A DNA stretch of 64,000 bases from Gammaproteobacteria bacterium (GTDB lineage Bacteria > Pseudomonadota > Gammaproteobacteria > Pseudomonadales > Azotimanducaceae), in assembly GCA_028821405.1 (NCBI GenBank), contig JAPPGK010000024.1:18347-82346 (forward strand). Reading direction: 5' to 3'. Under the pieces are notes generated by a model, which searched no databases, was not told where the DNA came from, and saw nothing but the letters and a program-made list of their open reading frames with translations. The position numbers and the translations under genes are program-made. Position 1 is the stretch's first letter; the number at the start of each line of letters is the position of its first letter. Of the stretch, positions 8,260 through 17,510 are shown one piece after another.

Positions 8260-10503
8260 CTATTGGCGCCCCATGAGCTCTTCGAGCAGGGCATCCTGGT
8301 CTACCCCGCCATCGCCCGCCGCTTCGATCACCACATCGACAATGCGTCCCGTGAAGGGGAACGGTGATTCGTAGCGATCATCAACCGGCGTCTGGCCGTC
8401 CCTCCCCACCTCCAGCGGTTCGTTGGCGAAGTTGTAGGACCGGAACGGGGTCAATGAACCGCCCCCGGACTGTCGATCATCCAAGAAGAAGCCGACCCGG
8501 CCTTCATCGTCGGCGACCTTCGCCACGTCGACGCGCAGGGTCACGCCGCCAATCGGGATCGCCACGGACGACGAGACCCGGCCCCGGTTCCCGTAGTGGT
8601 TGACCGTGTAGTGCGCCCGATTGTCCCGGATGAACAGGCTCCAACCGCCGAACCGACCCCCATCGGCAACGATGACGCCATCCTCGGTGGGCAACGCACG
8701 TTCGATACGCGCCGTAATCCGGTGCGACGTGCCGAGTAGCCGTGGCCCCGCCTTGGTGTGGTGAGGTAGCACCGCATCCTGATACAACACCCAGTAGTTC
8801 GGGGGTTCCGGCCACCAGCCCACGCCGTGCCTGCCGCCCAGGTCGTCCAGGGGTAGCACGCCGTATCGCGCGGCCTCCCGCCACCAGAGCGCAACCATCT
8901 CCTTGAGTTTCTCCGGATGCTCATTCGCCAGGTTGTCGATCTCCGCCAGATCTCGATCCAGGTCATAGAGTTCCCACACGTCCGAGTCGAAGTCGGTTCC
9001 CCTCGTGTGGAAGGTCACGGCTTTCCAGCCCTCTTGCCAGATCGCCCGCTGACCCACGGTCTCGAAGTACTGGATCCGCTTCAAGGTGTCCGCCCCGTTG
9101 TCGTTCAGCGTATGGGCCATGGACGTTCCATGCAGCGGCATCTGCTCGACGCCGTTGACATGGCTCGGCAGCTCGAGACTTAAGAGATCCAACAGCGTCG
9201 GGGTCACGTCCACCGCGTGGTAGAACTGCCGACGCGTCTCGCCCTTGGCTTCGATCCCCGTCGGCCAACGGATCAGCAGGGGCGCCCGGATGCCGCCGGC
9301 GTAGGTTTGGCTCTTGTACCGCTTGAAGGGCGTGTTCCCTGCCATGGCCCACCCGGCGGGGTAGATGGCGTAGGAGAGCGGACCGCCCAGGTCGGCGAGG
9401 CGGGCCAGGTTCTCATCGACGCTCGGCTGATCGCCGCCGCGGGACCGATGGTGGTCGTAGCTGCCGTGGAGACCGCCCAGGGGCGCGGCGCCATTGTCGG
9501 AGACCGCGACAACGATGGTGTCGTCGCGCTTGCCGAGGTCGTCGAGTTGCCGAAGCAGTCGGCCGATCTGCACGTCGGCGTGATCCAGGAACCCGGCGAA
9601 CACCTCCTCGAACCTCGCCGCGACCCTCTTCTCCCGGGCGCTCATTTCGTCCCAGACCTGCACCCCGGGATTGCGGGGTGCCAAGCGTTGATCGGCGGGA
9701 AGCAGACCCGATGCTATCTGCCGGGCGAGGATCCTGTCCCGTGCTGCGTCCCAGCCGTCATCGAACCACCCCCGGTACTTGTCGGCGAACGCACGGGGCA
9801 CGTGGTGCGGGGAATGGCCGGCCGCGAACGCGACGTAGAGGAAGAAGGGCTTCTCGGGCGCTGCCGATACCAGTTGGCGAAGCCACTTGCAGGACTGATC
9901 GACGATACCCGCCGACAGGTGGTAGTCCTCGACGGGCGGTTGTTCGATGCGCTCGTTACCTAGGACGAGTTCCGGATTCCACTGGTTGGTCTCGCCCGAA
10001 AGGAAACCGTAGAAGCGATCGAACCCCCGCTGAAGGGGCCAGTGGTCGTAGGGTCCCGCCGGGCTCGCATCGTCGATGGCGGCCAGGTGCCACTTCCCCG
10101 CGGCAAGCGTCTGGTAGCCATGTGGCCGCAGGATCTCCGCCAGGTTGGCGGCCTCCCGGGCGACGAAGCCGCGGGTGTTCGGAAACCCGTTCGTCATCTC
10201 CGCCACCCGGCCGACGCCAACCGCGTGGTGGTTCCGCCCCGTCAGCAGACAGGTTCGTGTGGGCGAACACAGCGGCGTCACGTGGAAATTGGCGTAACGC
10301 AGGCCGTCGGCCGCCAGGCTGTCCAACGCAGGGGTCTCAATATCCGAGCCATAGCAGCCCAGTTGCGAGTACCCCACGTCGTCCAGCACGATCATCACGA
10401 TGTTCGGCGACTTGGCGAGCTTGGTCGGGCGTGCGGCCCACGACGCGGTTGAGTCCGCGACGGTGCGGCCAATGACGCCGTTGAAGTCTCGGTCGTGTTC
10501 CAT
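8260..10503 (-). CDS. Type I sulfatase (arylsulfatase family)
   Basis: A 747-residue alkaline-phosphatase-superfamily hydrolase. NIVMIVLDDVGYSQLGCYG carries the calcium-binding aspartates (41, 42), and LCSPTRTCLLTGR contains the C-x-P-x-R signature, so Cys79 should be oxidised to formylglycine. GKWHLA and the later SDNGAAPLGG and GNTPFKRYK segments match the catalytic core. A beta-rich C-terminal region (about 590-747) is usual for large arylsulfatases. The ATG at 10503 gives no signal peptide, so it may be cytoplasmic. Whether the substrate is an aryl or a glycan sulfate is not known; a GNAT gene follows in the same operon. Confidence 0.88.
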   Translation of the reverse strand: MEHDRDFNGVIGRTVADSTASWAARPTKLAKSPNIVMIVLDDVGYSQLGCYGSDIETPALDSLAADGLRYANFHVTPLCSPTRTCLLTGRNHHAVGVGRVAEMTNGFPNTRGFVAREAANLAEILRPHGYQTLAAGKWHLAAIDDASPAGPYDHWPLQRGFDRFYGFLSGETNQWNPELVLGNERIEQPPVEDYHLSAGIVDQSCKWLRQLVSAAPEKPFFLYVAFAAGHSPHHVPRAFADKYRGWFDDGWDAARDRILARQIASGLLPADQRLAPRNPGVQVWDEMSAREKRVAARFEEVFAGFLDHADVQIGRLLRQLDDLGKRDDTIVVAVSDNGAAPLGGLHGSYDHHRSRGGDQPSVDENLARLADLGGPLSYAIYPAGWAMAGNTPFKRYKSQTYAGGIRAPLLIRWPTGIEAKGETRRQFYHAVDVTPTLLDLLSLELPSHVNGVEQMPLHGTSMAHTLNDNGADTLKRIQYFETVGQRAIWQEGWKAVTFHTRGTDFDSDVWELYDLDRDLAEIDNLANEHPEKLKEMVALWWREAARYGVLPLDDLGGRHGVGWWPEPPNYWVLYQDAVLPHHTKAGPRLLGTSHRITARIERALPTEDGVIVADGGRFGGWSLFIRDNRAHYTVNHYGNRGRVSSSVAIPIGGVTLRVDVAKVADDEGRVGFFLDDRQSGGGSLTPFRSYNFANEPLEVGRDGQTPVDDRYESPFPFTGRIVDVVIEAAGDGGVDQDALLEELMGRQ

Positions 10504-10563
10504 GGCCCCATGACACCACTTCTGGTTACATGCTGTCATCACCGATTGGGTCGAGCCGTGGCA

Positions 10564-10974
10564 ATGCGAGCGTCCTTCGTCATCGTCGTGCACACGTTGG
10601 TGTTCAACGCCGCCGACGAGTTGCTCCTCCTGCGCCGGGCCAACACCGGCTTCATGGACGGCCACTACGCGCTGCCGGGCGGCCATAGACAAGCAGGCGA
10701 GGAGATCGTCGCCGCGGCGATGCGCGAGTGCCGGGAAGAAGCGCTCGTCGAGGTCGTCGACATCAAGCCCATCGTCGTGATGCCCTACGACGGCGGCGTC
10801 GACTTCATCTTCGAGGCGACTCGCTGGTCCGGCACGCCGGGCATCGGCGAACCGGGCAAGTGCGACGACCTCCTGTTTGCGCCGACCGACGCCTTGCCGT
10901 CACCAACGGTGGCGTTCGTGGAAGCCTCCCTCGAGTGCCGTGCCCAAGGCGTCTGGTTTCACCCGTTCGATTAG
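10564..10974 (+). CDS. NUDIX hydrolase
   Basis: A 136-residue protein with the complete NUDIX box GHRQAGEEIVAAAMRECREE (metal-binding REcrEE). The preceding FVIVVHTLVFNAADELLLLRR is the usual first strand pair. It should hydrolyse a nucleoside diphosphate linked to another moiety, as in pool-cleaning enzymes such as MutT relatives, with no way to name the substrate. The ATG at 10564 is used; a GTG at 10558 is an alternative. It is divergent from the sulfatase gene, with about 60 bases between starts. Confidence 0.85.
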   Translation: MRASFVIVVHTLVFNAADELLLLRRANTGFMDGHYALPGGHRQAGEEIVAAAMRECREEALVEVVDIKPIVVMPYDGGVDFIFEATRWSGTPGIGEPGKCDDLLFAPTDALPSPTVAFVEASLECRAQGVWFHPFD

Positions 10975-11125
10975 ACGGGAGAGAGACTGGTGCTTGTGGG
11001 TGGTGCCCACGGGTCTGAAACGCGCAAACCATGAATCTATCTTGTAATTCAACAGGTTATCCCGCCGGCTAGAGTTCAATTAGAATCTGGGGCCTGCTCG
11101 ATTCACCTCTGACATTGGAGATTCC

Positions 11126-12100
11126 ATGAAAGCGCCCGTCACCGTCACCATCACCGGCGCCGCCGGCCAACTCGGCTATGCCCTCGTGTTCCGGGTCGCT
11201 TCCGGGGCGATGCTGGGACCGGATCAACCGATGATCCTCAAGCTTCTGGAGATCCCGCCGGCGATGAACGCTTTGCACGGCGTCATCATGGAAATCGACG
11301 ACTGTGCGTTCCCGCTAGTGAAGGGCATCGTGCCCACGGACAACCCGGACACGGCTTTCGAAGGCGCGGACTACGCGCTCCTGGTCGGATCCCGGCCCCG
11401 CGGCCCGGGCATGGAACGCAGCGAACTCATGGAAGCCAACGCGGCGATCTTCTCGGTCCAGGGCAGGGCATTGAACGACCATGCCTCGCGAGGCGTCAAG
11501 ATCCTCGTGGTTGGCAATCCGGCGAATACAAACTGCCTGATCGCCCAGCGCAACGCGCCGGATCTGGACCCGCGCAATTTCACGTCCATGATGCGCCTCG
11601 ACCACAACCGCGCGCTGGCGCAACTGGCGTCGAAGACCGGCGCACCCGTTTCGCAGATCGAGGGACTCGCGGTGTGGGGCAACCACTCGCCCACCATGTA
11701 TCCCGACCTTCATCACGCAACGGTGGCAGGCAAACCGGCACTCGATCTCGTGGACATGGAATGGCTCGACAACGAGTTCATTCCCACGGTGCAGAAACGG
11801 GGGGCGGCCATCATCGATGCCCGCGGCGCGTCCAGCGCGGCCTCCGCCGCCAATGCCGCCATCGACCATGTTCGGGATTGGATGTCCAACACGGGCAGCA
11901 TCGTCAGCATGGGGGTACTGTCGGACGGCAGCTACGGCATCGCGGAGGGACTCTTCTTCTCCTTCCCGATACGGTGTACGGGCGGCGACTGGGAAATCGT
12001 ACAGGGGCTAACGGTGGACGACTACAGCCGGGGCAAGCTGGACATCACACAAGCCGAACTCAAGGACGAGCGAGACCTCGTCGCCGACCTGCTCCCGTAG
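11126..12100 (+). CDS. mdh: Malate dehydrogenase (NAD-dependent)
   Basis: A 324-residue enzyme of the TCA cycle that interconverts malate and oxaloacetate. [11 protein letters not shown] at 10-20 is the dinucleotide-binding loop; [11 protein letters not shown] (88-98) carries the substrate-binding arginines; Asp159 (RLDHNRA) and His187 (WGNHSP) form the catalytic pair. The glycine loop and the [14 protein letters not shown] segment place it in the cytosolic-type family found in many bacteria. It stands alone, with about 150 bases upstream that contain AT-rich sequence fit for a promoter. Confidence 0.95.
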   Translation: MKAPVTVTITGAAGQLGYALVFRVASGAMLGPDQPMILKLLEIPPAMNALHGVIMEIDDCAFPLVKGIVPTDNPDTAFEGADYALLVGSRPRGPGMERSELMEANAAIFSVQGRALNDHASRGVKILVVGNPANTNCLIAQRNAPDLDPRNFTSMMRLDHNRALAQLASKTGAPVSQIEGLAVWGNHSPTMYPDLHHATVAGKPALDLVDMEWLDNEFIPTVQKRGAAIIDARGASSAASAANAAIDHVRDWMSNTGSIVSMGVLSDGSYGIAEGLFFSFPIRCTGGDWEIVQGLTVDDYSRGKLDITQAELKDERDLVADLLP

Positions 12101-12297
12101 AAAGCGGAGGTTCAGCCGAAACGCCTCCCGCCCGTCTTCGTGTGTCCGTTCGAGCTGCGCTTCGCCTGCGAGTAGGGACAGGTCGCCCGGACCAACGAAC
12201 CGGGGCTGTTTCCTGCATGAACGCGGGCGAGGACGCGCATGCGTTCGTCATGGCCTCGCCCCGACGAACATTGCTCAAGTGTGGCGATCGGAACCGC

Positions 12298-13050
12298 TCA
12301 AGAACCCTTGCTGCCCGACGATCGGATTTGCGCCTCGAGTTCAGCAATGCGGGCGTTGGCCAAGTCGAGTTGTCTCGCCGCCTCGTCCGCTTCATCGTAG
12401 GTCCGCAGATCCACGCCGGCGACGGGGTCGAACCACCTCAATTCCCCGCCGCTGGCGACGTAGACGACGAGACCGATCGTCTGGCTCCGCACACCGACGC
12501 ATCCGTTCGGCAACCTCTCCCTCGCCATCTCCTCGTAGTCGAATCCGGTGAGACGCAGGCCGATAAGCCGCGCCTTGCGATGACGTCCCGGCGGGTCGTA
12601 GAGGAAGTACTCGGCAACGCCCAGCGACGCGTACACAAAACGCTTCTCCGTGTGGTCGCGCCGTCGCGTGCTCGGCGAGGCGATCTCGAGCACGAAGCGA
12701 ATGTCGGCCTGTGGTTCGTTCCAGAGCACGTAGGACTTTCGGTCGGGTCGGTCGGGCACGCCGAACACGACGAACACATCCGGCGACACCGATGCGATCT
12801 TCGGCCCGTCGTCGGCATCCCGGCCAATGTAGTAGATGAACATGTCGCCTTCCACGGCAACGCGGTCGTTCAGGTGGCGCAGGCGACGGCGCAGAGCGTC
12901 CCGTGAGTAGCCCAGCGGGCCCTGCTGGACGCGACCGTCAGGCAACGGTAGACCATCCGTTTCCGGCAGGCTGTGCTCGTCGCGAGCCAGTATGGCGTCC
13001 AGCGCAGGACAGGGCGGCGGCGTCGAATAGGCAAGTGCGGGTTCGGCCAC
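12298..13050 (-). CDS. Uma2-family (DUF820) restriction-like endonuclease fold protein
   Basis: A 250-residue protein with the PD-(D/E)xK-like core of Uma2/DUF820: SPDVFVVFGVPDR, FVLEIASPSTRRRD, KRFVYASLGVAEYFLYDP. The last 40 residues form a helical, coiled-coil-like tail (EADEAARQLDLANARIAELE) seen in many members. These proteins are common in cyanobacteria and other large genomes; their biological role is not established. The GTG at 13050 (VAEPALAYSTPP) is chosen by family length. Confidence 0.8.
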   Translation of the reverse strand: MAEPALAYSTPPPCPALDAILARDEHSLPETDGLPLPDGRVQQGPLGYSRDALRRRLRHLNDRVAVEGDMFIYYIGRDADDGPKIASVSPDVFVVFGVPDRPDRKSYVLWNEPQADIRFVLEIASPSTRRRDHTEKRFVYASLGVAEYFLYDPPGRHRKARLIGLRLTGFDYEEMARERLPNGCVGVRSQTIGLVVYVASGGELRWFDPVAGVDLRTYDEADEAARQLDLANARIAELEAQIRSSGSKGS

Positions 13051-13470
13051 GGGCGGTCTCCTGATCGACGGCGAACTTAACACAGGCGCGAGGGTCGCCC
13101 CAATCGCAACCGGCCCCGCAGGGCGAGGGCTCGACGGCAACTCTCCCACCCCGCTCCTCAAACGCCTCGGTCCGTTGGCGGAGTGCCGACCGCGAGTCCC
13201 GGCGGTTCGCCGCAGAACGTTCGATGACCACGTGCCGTGCCGTCCCTTCGTGCCATTGGGAAGGTAATCATCGCCATCGCGCATGGCCGAAATAACGGCA
13301 AATGTCTGAACTTCGCGTGAGCGATCCCTGCAATCCGCGTAGGAGGGGTCGCAATGGAATGTTGGCAGATGCCGTAATACGACGTCGCGCGCTTGCCAAT
13401 ACTCCTTTGCGGCTGTCGTGGTGTTGGACGTGGCCTACGGTTCGCCGCGACGCCACGCCACAAGCATCCC
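13051..13470. other. Intergenic region without a convincing gene
   Basis: About 420 bases between two minus-strand genes. Short reading frames exist on both strands but have low-complexity, arginine-rich translations and no ribosome binding site. It should hold the promoter of the Uma2 gene and the 3' end of the crotonase transcript. I see no clear hairpin terminator or RNA gene. Confidence 0.5.
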
Positions 13471-14319
13471 CTACTCCAGCCAGGCGTTGAACTTCGGCTG
13501 GCGTTTTTCGCGGAAGGCGCCGACCCCCTCCCGGGAGTCCGGGTGATGATCCGAGATTCCGGTTTTGGCGGCGATCTCGTCCAGGCTCTGTTCCCAGCTC
13601 ATCTCCGCCGCGTTGTAGACGGAGCGCTTGAGGAGCCGCATGGATACCTGCGGGCCGTTTGCGAGTTCCGTGGCGAGATCCATCGTCGCGGCTTCCAGCT
13701 GATCCGGTTCGACCACCTCGTTCACCAAGCCGAGTTCGAGCGCTTCCTCCGCCTGGACGATCTTCTTCTTCATCAGGAACTCGATGGTCTTGGCCACACC
13801 GAGCAGCTGGACCAGGAGGTACTGTCCGCCCTCGTCGGGAAGCAGGCCGAATCGCAACGTGGCGCTACCCATGCGCGCGCCCCGGGCGGCGATTCGAAAA
13901 TCGCACGCCAGCGCCAGCGAGAAGCCCGTCTGTATGGCAACGCCGTTGATGGCCGCGATGGTGAGCTTGTCGAGGCCCCGCACGACGGTATTGACGCGCT
14001 GGGAGATCGTCCGCAGGGCGTTGTAGGTGCCGATGCCGCTATCGTGTCCGTGGACGATGTCCGGCACCAAGGGCGAACCGGGAATCTCCGCGCCGCGGTA
14101 GCCCTTCAGGTCGTCGCCGGCGCAGAACGCCCGACCGGAGCCGGTGAATACTAGGACCCGCACAGCGTTGTCCATCTGCGCCTGGGTGGCCGCTTCCACC
14201 AGGTCGCGCTTGATGGTCATCGTCATGCCGTTCAAGCGTTCGGGGGTCGTGAATTGGAACCACGCGATCCCCTGATCGCGCATCGTGACGTTGAAGCCCC
14301 TGAAATCACCGGTGTCCAT
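13471..14319 (-). CDS. Enoyl-CoA hydratase/isomerase (crotonase family)
   Basis: A 282-residue crotonase-fold enzyme. FCAGDDLKGY forms the first oxyanion-hole segment, and INGVAIQTGFSLALACDFRIA the second, with MGSATLRFGLLPDEGG following. The usual catalytic glutamates are not obvious at the second site, so it could be a hydratase, isomerase or another crotonase activity. It probably acts on an acyl-CoA in fatty-acid or aromatic breakdown, in keeping with the acyl-CoA dehydrogenases further along. The ATG at 14319 starts MDTGDFRGFNVTMRD. Confidence 0.85.
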   Translation of the reverse strand: MDTGDFRGFNVTMRDQGIAWFQFTTPERLNGMTMTIKRDLVEAATQAQMDNAVRVLVFTGSGRAFCAGDDLKGYRGAEIPGSPLVPDIVHGHDSGIGTYNALRTISQRVNTVVRGLDKLTIAAINGVAIQTGFSLALACDFRIAARGARMGSATLRFGLLPDEGGQYLLVQLLGVAKTIEFLMKKKIVQAEEALELGLVNEVVEPDQLEAATMDLATELANGPQVSMRLLKRSVYNAAEMSWEQSLDEIAAKTGISDHHPDSREGVGAFREKRQPKFNAWLE

Positions 14320-14728
14320 GGAAGTTCCTTAAGCGTTCTTGAACGGCACCCATCTTTACACTTGCGCCAGACTTTCGCGAGGCGGTCTAGCCCGCATATC
14401 TCACTAGGTCGCTTGGTACGATGACGAAACTCATTACATGTCAATTGGTTGCGTAGATTATAGATGGGTTCAGGGATCACAGACTGCGCTGGCCGCGCCC
14501 TCGCCGGTCTTTTGGTTCCGTGCGCGCACGTGCGACCTCAACCGTAGTCCCCGCTATGCTTTCGGTCGCGAGCACGCGCACGGAACCAAAATCCTCGGCG
14601 ATCATCGCGGCCCCTGGTGAGATATGCGGGCTAGGGCGACGCTCTCGCGCCCGCGATGCGCCGCCGCCCTCGTCGGTTCTACGCTCGGTCGGTGTCGTCG
14701 ACGCGGCGACCGCAAGGGGCTACGTGCT
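14320..14728. other. Intergenic region holding nested inverted repeats
   Basis: About 409 bases without a convincing gene. It contains two nested inverted-repeat pairs, listed separately. The left part is AT-rich (around 14420-14470) and could carry the crotonase promoter. Confidence 0.5.
14387..14634. repeat. Nested inverted-repeat element (MITE-like or structured RNA)
   Basis: The outer arms are exact reverse complements: CTAGCCCGCATATCTCAC at 14387-14404 and GTGAGATATGCGGGCTAG at 14617-14634. Inside, TTTTGGTTCCGTGCGCG at 14510-14526 pairs exactly with CGCGCACGGAACCAAAA at 14575-14591. The 248-base unit carries no gene. Such terminal repeats suggest a small non-autonomous mobile element or remnant; a structured transcript is the other option. 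I see no clear target-site duplication. Confidence 0.6.
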
Positions 14729-15412
14729 TCAGCCCATGATCTGCCGCCAAGTCGGCAGGTCCTTGACGGCAAGGTAAGCATTCACTTTCTTGGTCTCCCC
14801 CATGGTGGCGTTGGGCACATTGCTGTAGTTGTGCCCAGGCAGCAGCAGGGTGTCGTCCGGCAGCGCCTTCAGTTTCTGCAGGCTGTGGTACATCTGCTCG
14901 GTGTCGGAGCCCGGCAGATCCACCCGGCCGCAGCCGTCGATGAAAAGGGTATCGCCGGAAACCAGCGTGTTCTTGATCCGGAAGCACTGGGATCCCGGTG
15001 TGTGACCGGGCGTGTGCAGAAACTCGATCTCCACGGGACCCACCGAGAGCTTGTCGCCCGAGTCGACCTTGACCATGTCGGAATCGGAAATGCCCGTCAC
15101 CCGCTTCACGCCGCCGGCCTCGTCGCGGTGCGCGTACACCCTCACCGGGCTCTTAGCGAGGAGTTCGGTGACACCCGCGATGCTATGTCCGCCCATGCCG
15201 CCGCCGATGTGGTCCGGGTGGTAGTGCGTCGCGAGCGCGGCGGTCAACGTGTAGTCGCGCCTGGCCAAGTGATTCAACAGACCGTCGATGTCCCACGCGG
15301 GATCCACCACCGCCACTTCGCGCGTCGAACGCGAGCCGACGATATAGGTGAAGTTCGCCATCGGCCCGATCTGGATCTGCTCGACAATGAGTTCCTGTTC
15401 TTCGTTGCCCAT
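14729..15412 (-). CDS. Metallo-beta-lactamase-fold hydrolase (glyoxalase II-like)
   Basis: A 227-residue metallo-hydrolase. THYHPDHIGGG is the HxHxDH zinc motif; TPGHTPGS, SGDTLFIDGCGR and LLPGHNYS supply the remaining ligands. The pattern is that of glyoxalase II and persulfide dioxygenase relatives (thioester or glutathione-persulfide chemistry). ATG at 15412 is preferred over the in-frame GTG at 15418 because a GGAGG lies five bases before it. No partner gene identifies the substrate. Confidence 0.85.
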   Translation of the reverse strand: MGNEEQELIVEQIQIGPMANFTYIVGSRSTREVAVVDPAWDIDGLLNHLARRDYTLTAALATHYHPDHIGGGMGGHSIAGVTELLAKSPVRVYAHRDEAGGVKRVTGISDSDMVKVDSGDKLSVGPVEIEFLHTPGHTPGSQCFRIKNTLVSGDTLFIDGCGRVDLPGSDTEQMYHSLQKLKALPDDTLLLPGHNYSNVPNATMGETKKVNAYLAVKDLPTWRQIMG

Positions 15413-15478
15413 GGACACCTCCGCCTAGGAGATCATTTGAACACGAACCCAATGCGGGGTGTCATGTCTGCGTGGCGG

Positions 15479-16330
15479 TCATGTCTCCGCGGCGAGAAGC
15501 ACTTCGGCGTCGGTCACGGCACCGAGTTCCGTGTCCGCCGGCGCAAGGAACGCGGTTCTCGCCTGGAAACGGCGATTGCGCCACCGCAGCTCACCGTGAA
15601 CCACCCATCCCAACGACCAAGGCGGCACTCCCAGGGAGCCCCCGGAAGCGAGCCGGTAACGGGCTACCGTGAAGTCCGGGGCACGGGCGATGATTTGGAC
15701 TCCGTCTTCTGCCGGCGAGACGACGCGGGGGGGCACCCCCAGGTCCATCGCGGCAACGGCAGCGTCGACATCCCAGCCTTGCTGCGTCGCGACCGGTTGA
15801 CTGGCCGCGAGGATCTTGCGTTCGAAGGCGGGCGTTTGGAACTCGATCACGTGGACACCCCTCAACAGGGAATGCGGCACTCGCAAGGGAATCGTGACCG
15901 CGTCCCCAAGGCGGAGGTCGAGGGGATTCATGAAGGACTGCACGACCTCGATGTCCGCCCGCCCCGACTCCGCTGCGGCGGCAGCCTCGCGAACCGCCGC
16001 CCGGAAATCCGCCTCACCCATTCGGGCGAGCGCCTCCTGTCGGGCCCCGAGCAGCATGCGACCCTCCCCGTCGATCCGGTCGACGATGTAGACCTCGGAC
16101 TTGGTTTCGTGGACCTCGAGATAAAGGTTGCCGGTCGTGGGCTGCAGGATCTTCAACAGGATCACCGGCCGAGTCCTGGCGCGGTCGGCCAGGTACCGCG
16201 TTAGCCGCACCAGCCCCGCTGTCGTGTAGACGCCGCTCTCGCCACGGGCTTCGACACCGCTATACCACACCTCCTGCCCCCAAGGTTTGGCAACGGTGAC
16301 GCCTCGCAGCAGCACAGGATCTTCGGCCAT
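15479..16330 (-). CDS. Phosphomannose isomerase type I-like cupin protein
   Basis: A 283-residue protein whose N-terminus has KPWGQEVWYSG, the usual opening of class I mannose-6-phosphate isomerases. LEVHETKSEVYIV is the likely metal-binding cupin strand, and a second cupin half includes VPPWSLGWVVHGELRW. It would interconvert mannose-6-phosphate and fructose-6-phosphate, but the metal motif differs from the canonical QxH pattern, so a related sugar isomerase or a binding protein is possible. The start ATG at 16330 lies two bases beyond the stop of a 70-residue upstream frame. Confidence 0.65.
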   Translation of the reverse strand: MAEDPVLLRGVTVAKPWGQEVWYSGVEARGESGVYTTAGLVRLTRYLADRARTRPVILLKILQPTTGNLYLEVHETKSEVYIVDRIDGEGRMLLGARQEALARMGEADFRAAVREAAAAAESGRADIEVVQSFMNPLDLRLGDAVTIPLRVPHSLLRGVHVIEFQTPAFERKILAASQPVATQQGWDVDAAVAAMDLGVPPRVVSPAEDGVQIIARAPDFTVARYRLASGGSLGVPPWSLGWVVHGELRWRNRRFQARTAFLAPADTELGAVTDAEVLLAAET

Positions 16331-16331
16331 G

Positions 16332-16544
16332 TCAGTCCACCGGCGTGGTGATCGCCTCAAGGATGCGTTCCTCCTGTCTTGGCAACGCTTCCGCCAGGCG
16401 CAAGAGGCCATGGCGGTACAGCGTCCCCGATTCGACCCGCAGATCAAGCTCCTCCACGGCACGCAGGTTTCCGAAGACCCGGCACAACTTGCTCGTGTGC
16501 ACCGCGTATACGCTGCTTGCGGACGGCGTCTCTTTTTCGTCCAT
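16332..16544 (-). CDS. Small hypothetical protein upstream of the isomerase-like gene
   Basis: A 70-residue frame whose stop sits at the start of the next gene, as expected for a translated leader gene. Part of it (VFGNLRAVEELDLRVESGTLY) loosely resembles the beginning of an ABC ATPase before the Walker A loop, but no P-loop follows, so it may be a remnant or chance similarity. It could also be a non-coded stretch. No function assigned. Confidence 0.35.
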   Translation of the reverse strand: MDEKETPSASSVYAVHTSKLCRVFGNLRAVEELDLRVESGTLYRHGLLRLAEALPRQEERILEAITTPVD

Positions 16545-16596
16545 TCCTCGAACCCGATCCGGGCAAACGGACAGCCCTCGGCATTATAGTGAACGC

Positions 16597-17469
16597 GTGT
16601 CGTCACTCACCCACACCACCCGAGAACCCGTCGCCACTCGCGAGGCGGAACGCGTAGGCCGGGACCGTTCGACGACGTTGTCGGTGCCCATCCAAGCGCC
16701 CTTCAACGCGTCGATCCTGTTCGCGTTCCTCAACGGCCGGGCCATACCTGGCATCGAGGCCGTAACGGGAAAGCGCTACCGGCGTCGGATCGAGGAGGGC
16801 ATCTGGATCGAGGCCGAAGCCACGGATGGGCCGCTAGAAGTCCGAATGCCGGCCGCAGCAGCCGCGCGCGCCACCGAAATCACTGCCCGCTTGCGCCGTC
16901 TCTTCGACATGGATGTTGATCCGGAGGCCGTGGACCGTCACCTCGCCAGGCACCCGACGCTCGCCCCGCTTGTTGCCGCCGAGCCGGGAATTCGCGTTCC
17001 CGGTGTATGGGATCCCTTCGAAGGGGCCGTGCGCGCCGTTCTCGGCCAGCAGGTAAGCGTGGCCCGCGCGACTCGCCTGGCGGCTGTTCTTTGCGAACGC
17101 TTCGGTGGCGACGGATTCCCTGGCGCGCAGACCTTGGCGGATGCGGACGTTGCCGCGATCGGGGTGCCCGGGATGCGCGGGCGGGCGATCTCGGCCATTG
17201 CGCGAAGAGTCGTCGACGAAGGCGCTGCGTGGCTCGAGGATGCCGAAGCGCTTCGCGCCGGGTTTGTGGAGATTCCGGGGCTCGGGCCGTGGACGGCCGA
17301 GTACGCGGCAATGCGCGTCGGTCGCGATGCGGACGCGTTCCCCGATACCGATTGGGGCGTTGTCAAGGCATTGGGCCTCAAGGGTGCTGCGGCCCGGGAT
17401 TGGGCGGCGCCCTGCCGTCCCTGGCGAGCCTATGCGGTAATGCACCTGTGGCGTTCACGAGCGGTGTAG
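16597..17469 (+). CDS. alkA: DNA-3-methyladenine glycosylase II (AlkA-like)
   Basis: A 290-residue base-excision repair enzyme that removes alkylated purines. An N-terminal AlkA-type domain precedes the helix-hairpin-helix (IPGLGPWTAEYAAMRV), with the catalytic aspartate in FPDTDWG (Asp252). FEGAVRAVLGQQVS is the typical helical segment ahead of it. The start is the GTG at 16597; earlier codons would add an unrelated tail. Forty bases downstream follows the Ogt gene, so the two probably form an alkylation-repair operon. Confidence 0.88.
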   Translation: MSSLTHTTREPVATREAERVGRDRSTTLSVPIQAPFNASILFAFLNGRAIPGIEAVTGKRYRRRIEEGIWIEAEATDGPLEVRMPAAAAARATEITARLRRLFDMDVDPEAVDRHLARHPTLAPLVAAEPGIRVPGVWDPFEGAVRAVLGQQVSVARATRLAAVLCERFGGDGFPGAQTLADADVAAIGVPGMRGRAISAIARRVVDEGAAWLEDAEALRAGFVEIPGLGPWTAEYAAMRVGRDADAFPDTDWGVVKALGLKGAAARDWAAPCRPWRAYAVMHLWRSRAV

Positions 17470-17510
17470 ACTGGCCGGACACAGGACCTGTTTGCGAGGT
17501 AACTTCGATC

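Noticed and set aside
10975..11040. GTGGG...CCCAC hairpin after the NUDIX gene as a terminator
   Set aside because: There is a short stem but no following T tract, so a Rho-independent terminator is not supported.
11674..12906. Long frame covering the end of mdh and the Uma2 gene
   Set aside because: Shadow of the malate dehydrogenase and antisense to Uma2; no domain of its own.
14624..16204. Open frame on the plus strand over the metallo-hydrolase and isomerase-like genes
   Set aside because: Overlaps two minus-strand genes with clear motifs; no recognisable domain in its own translation.
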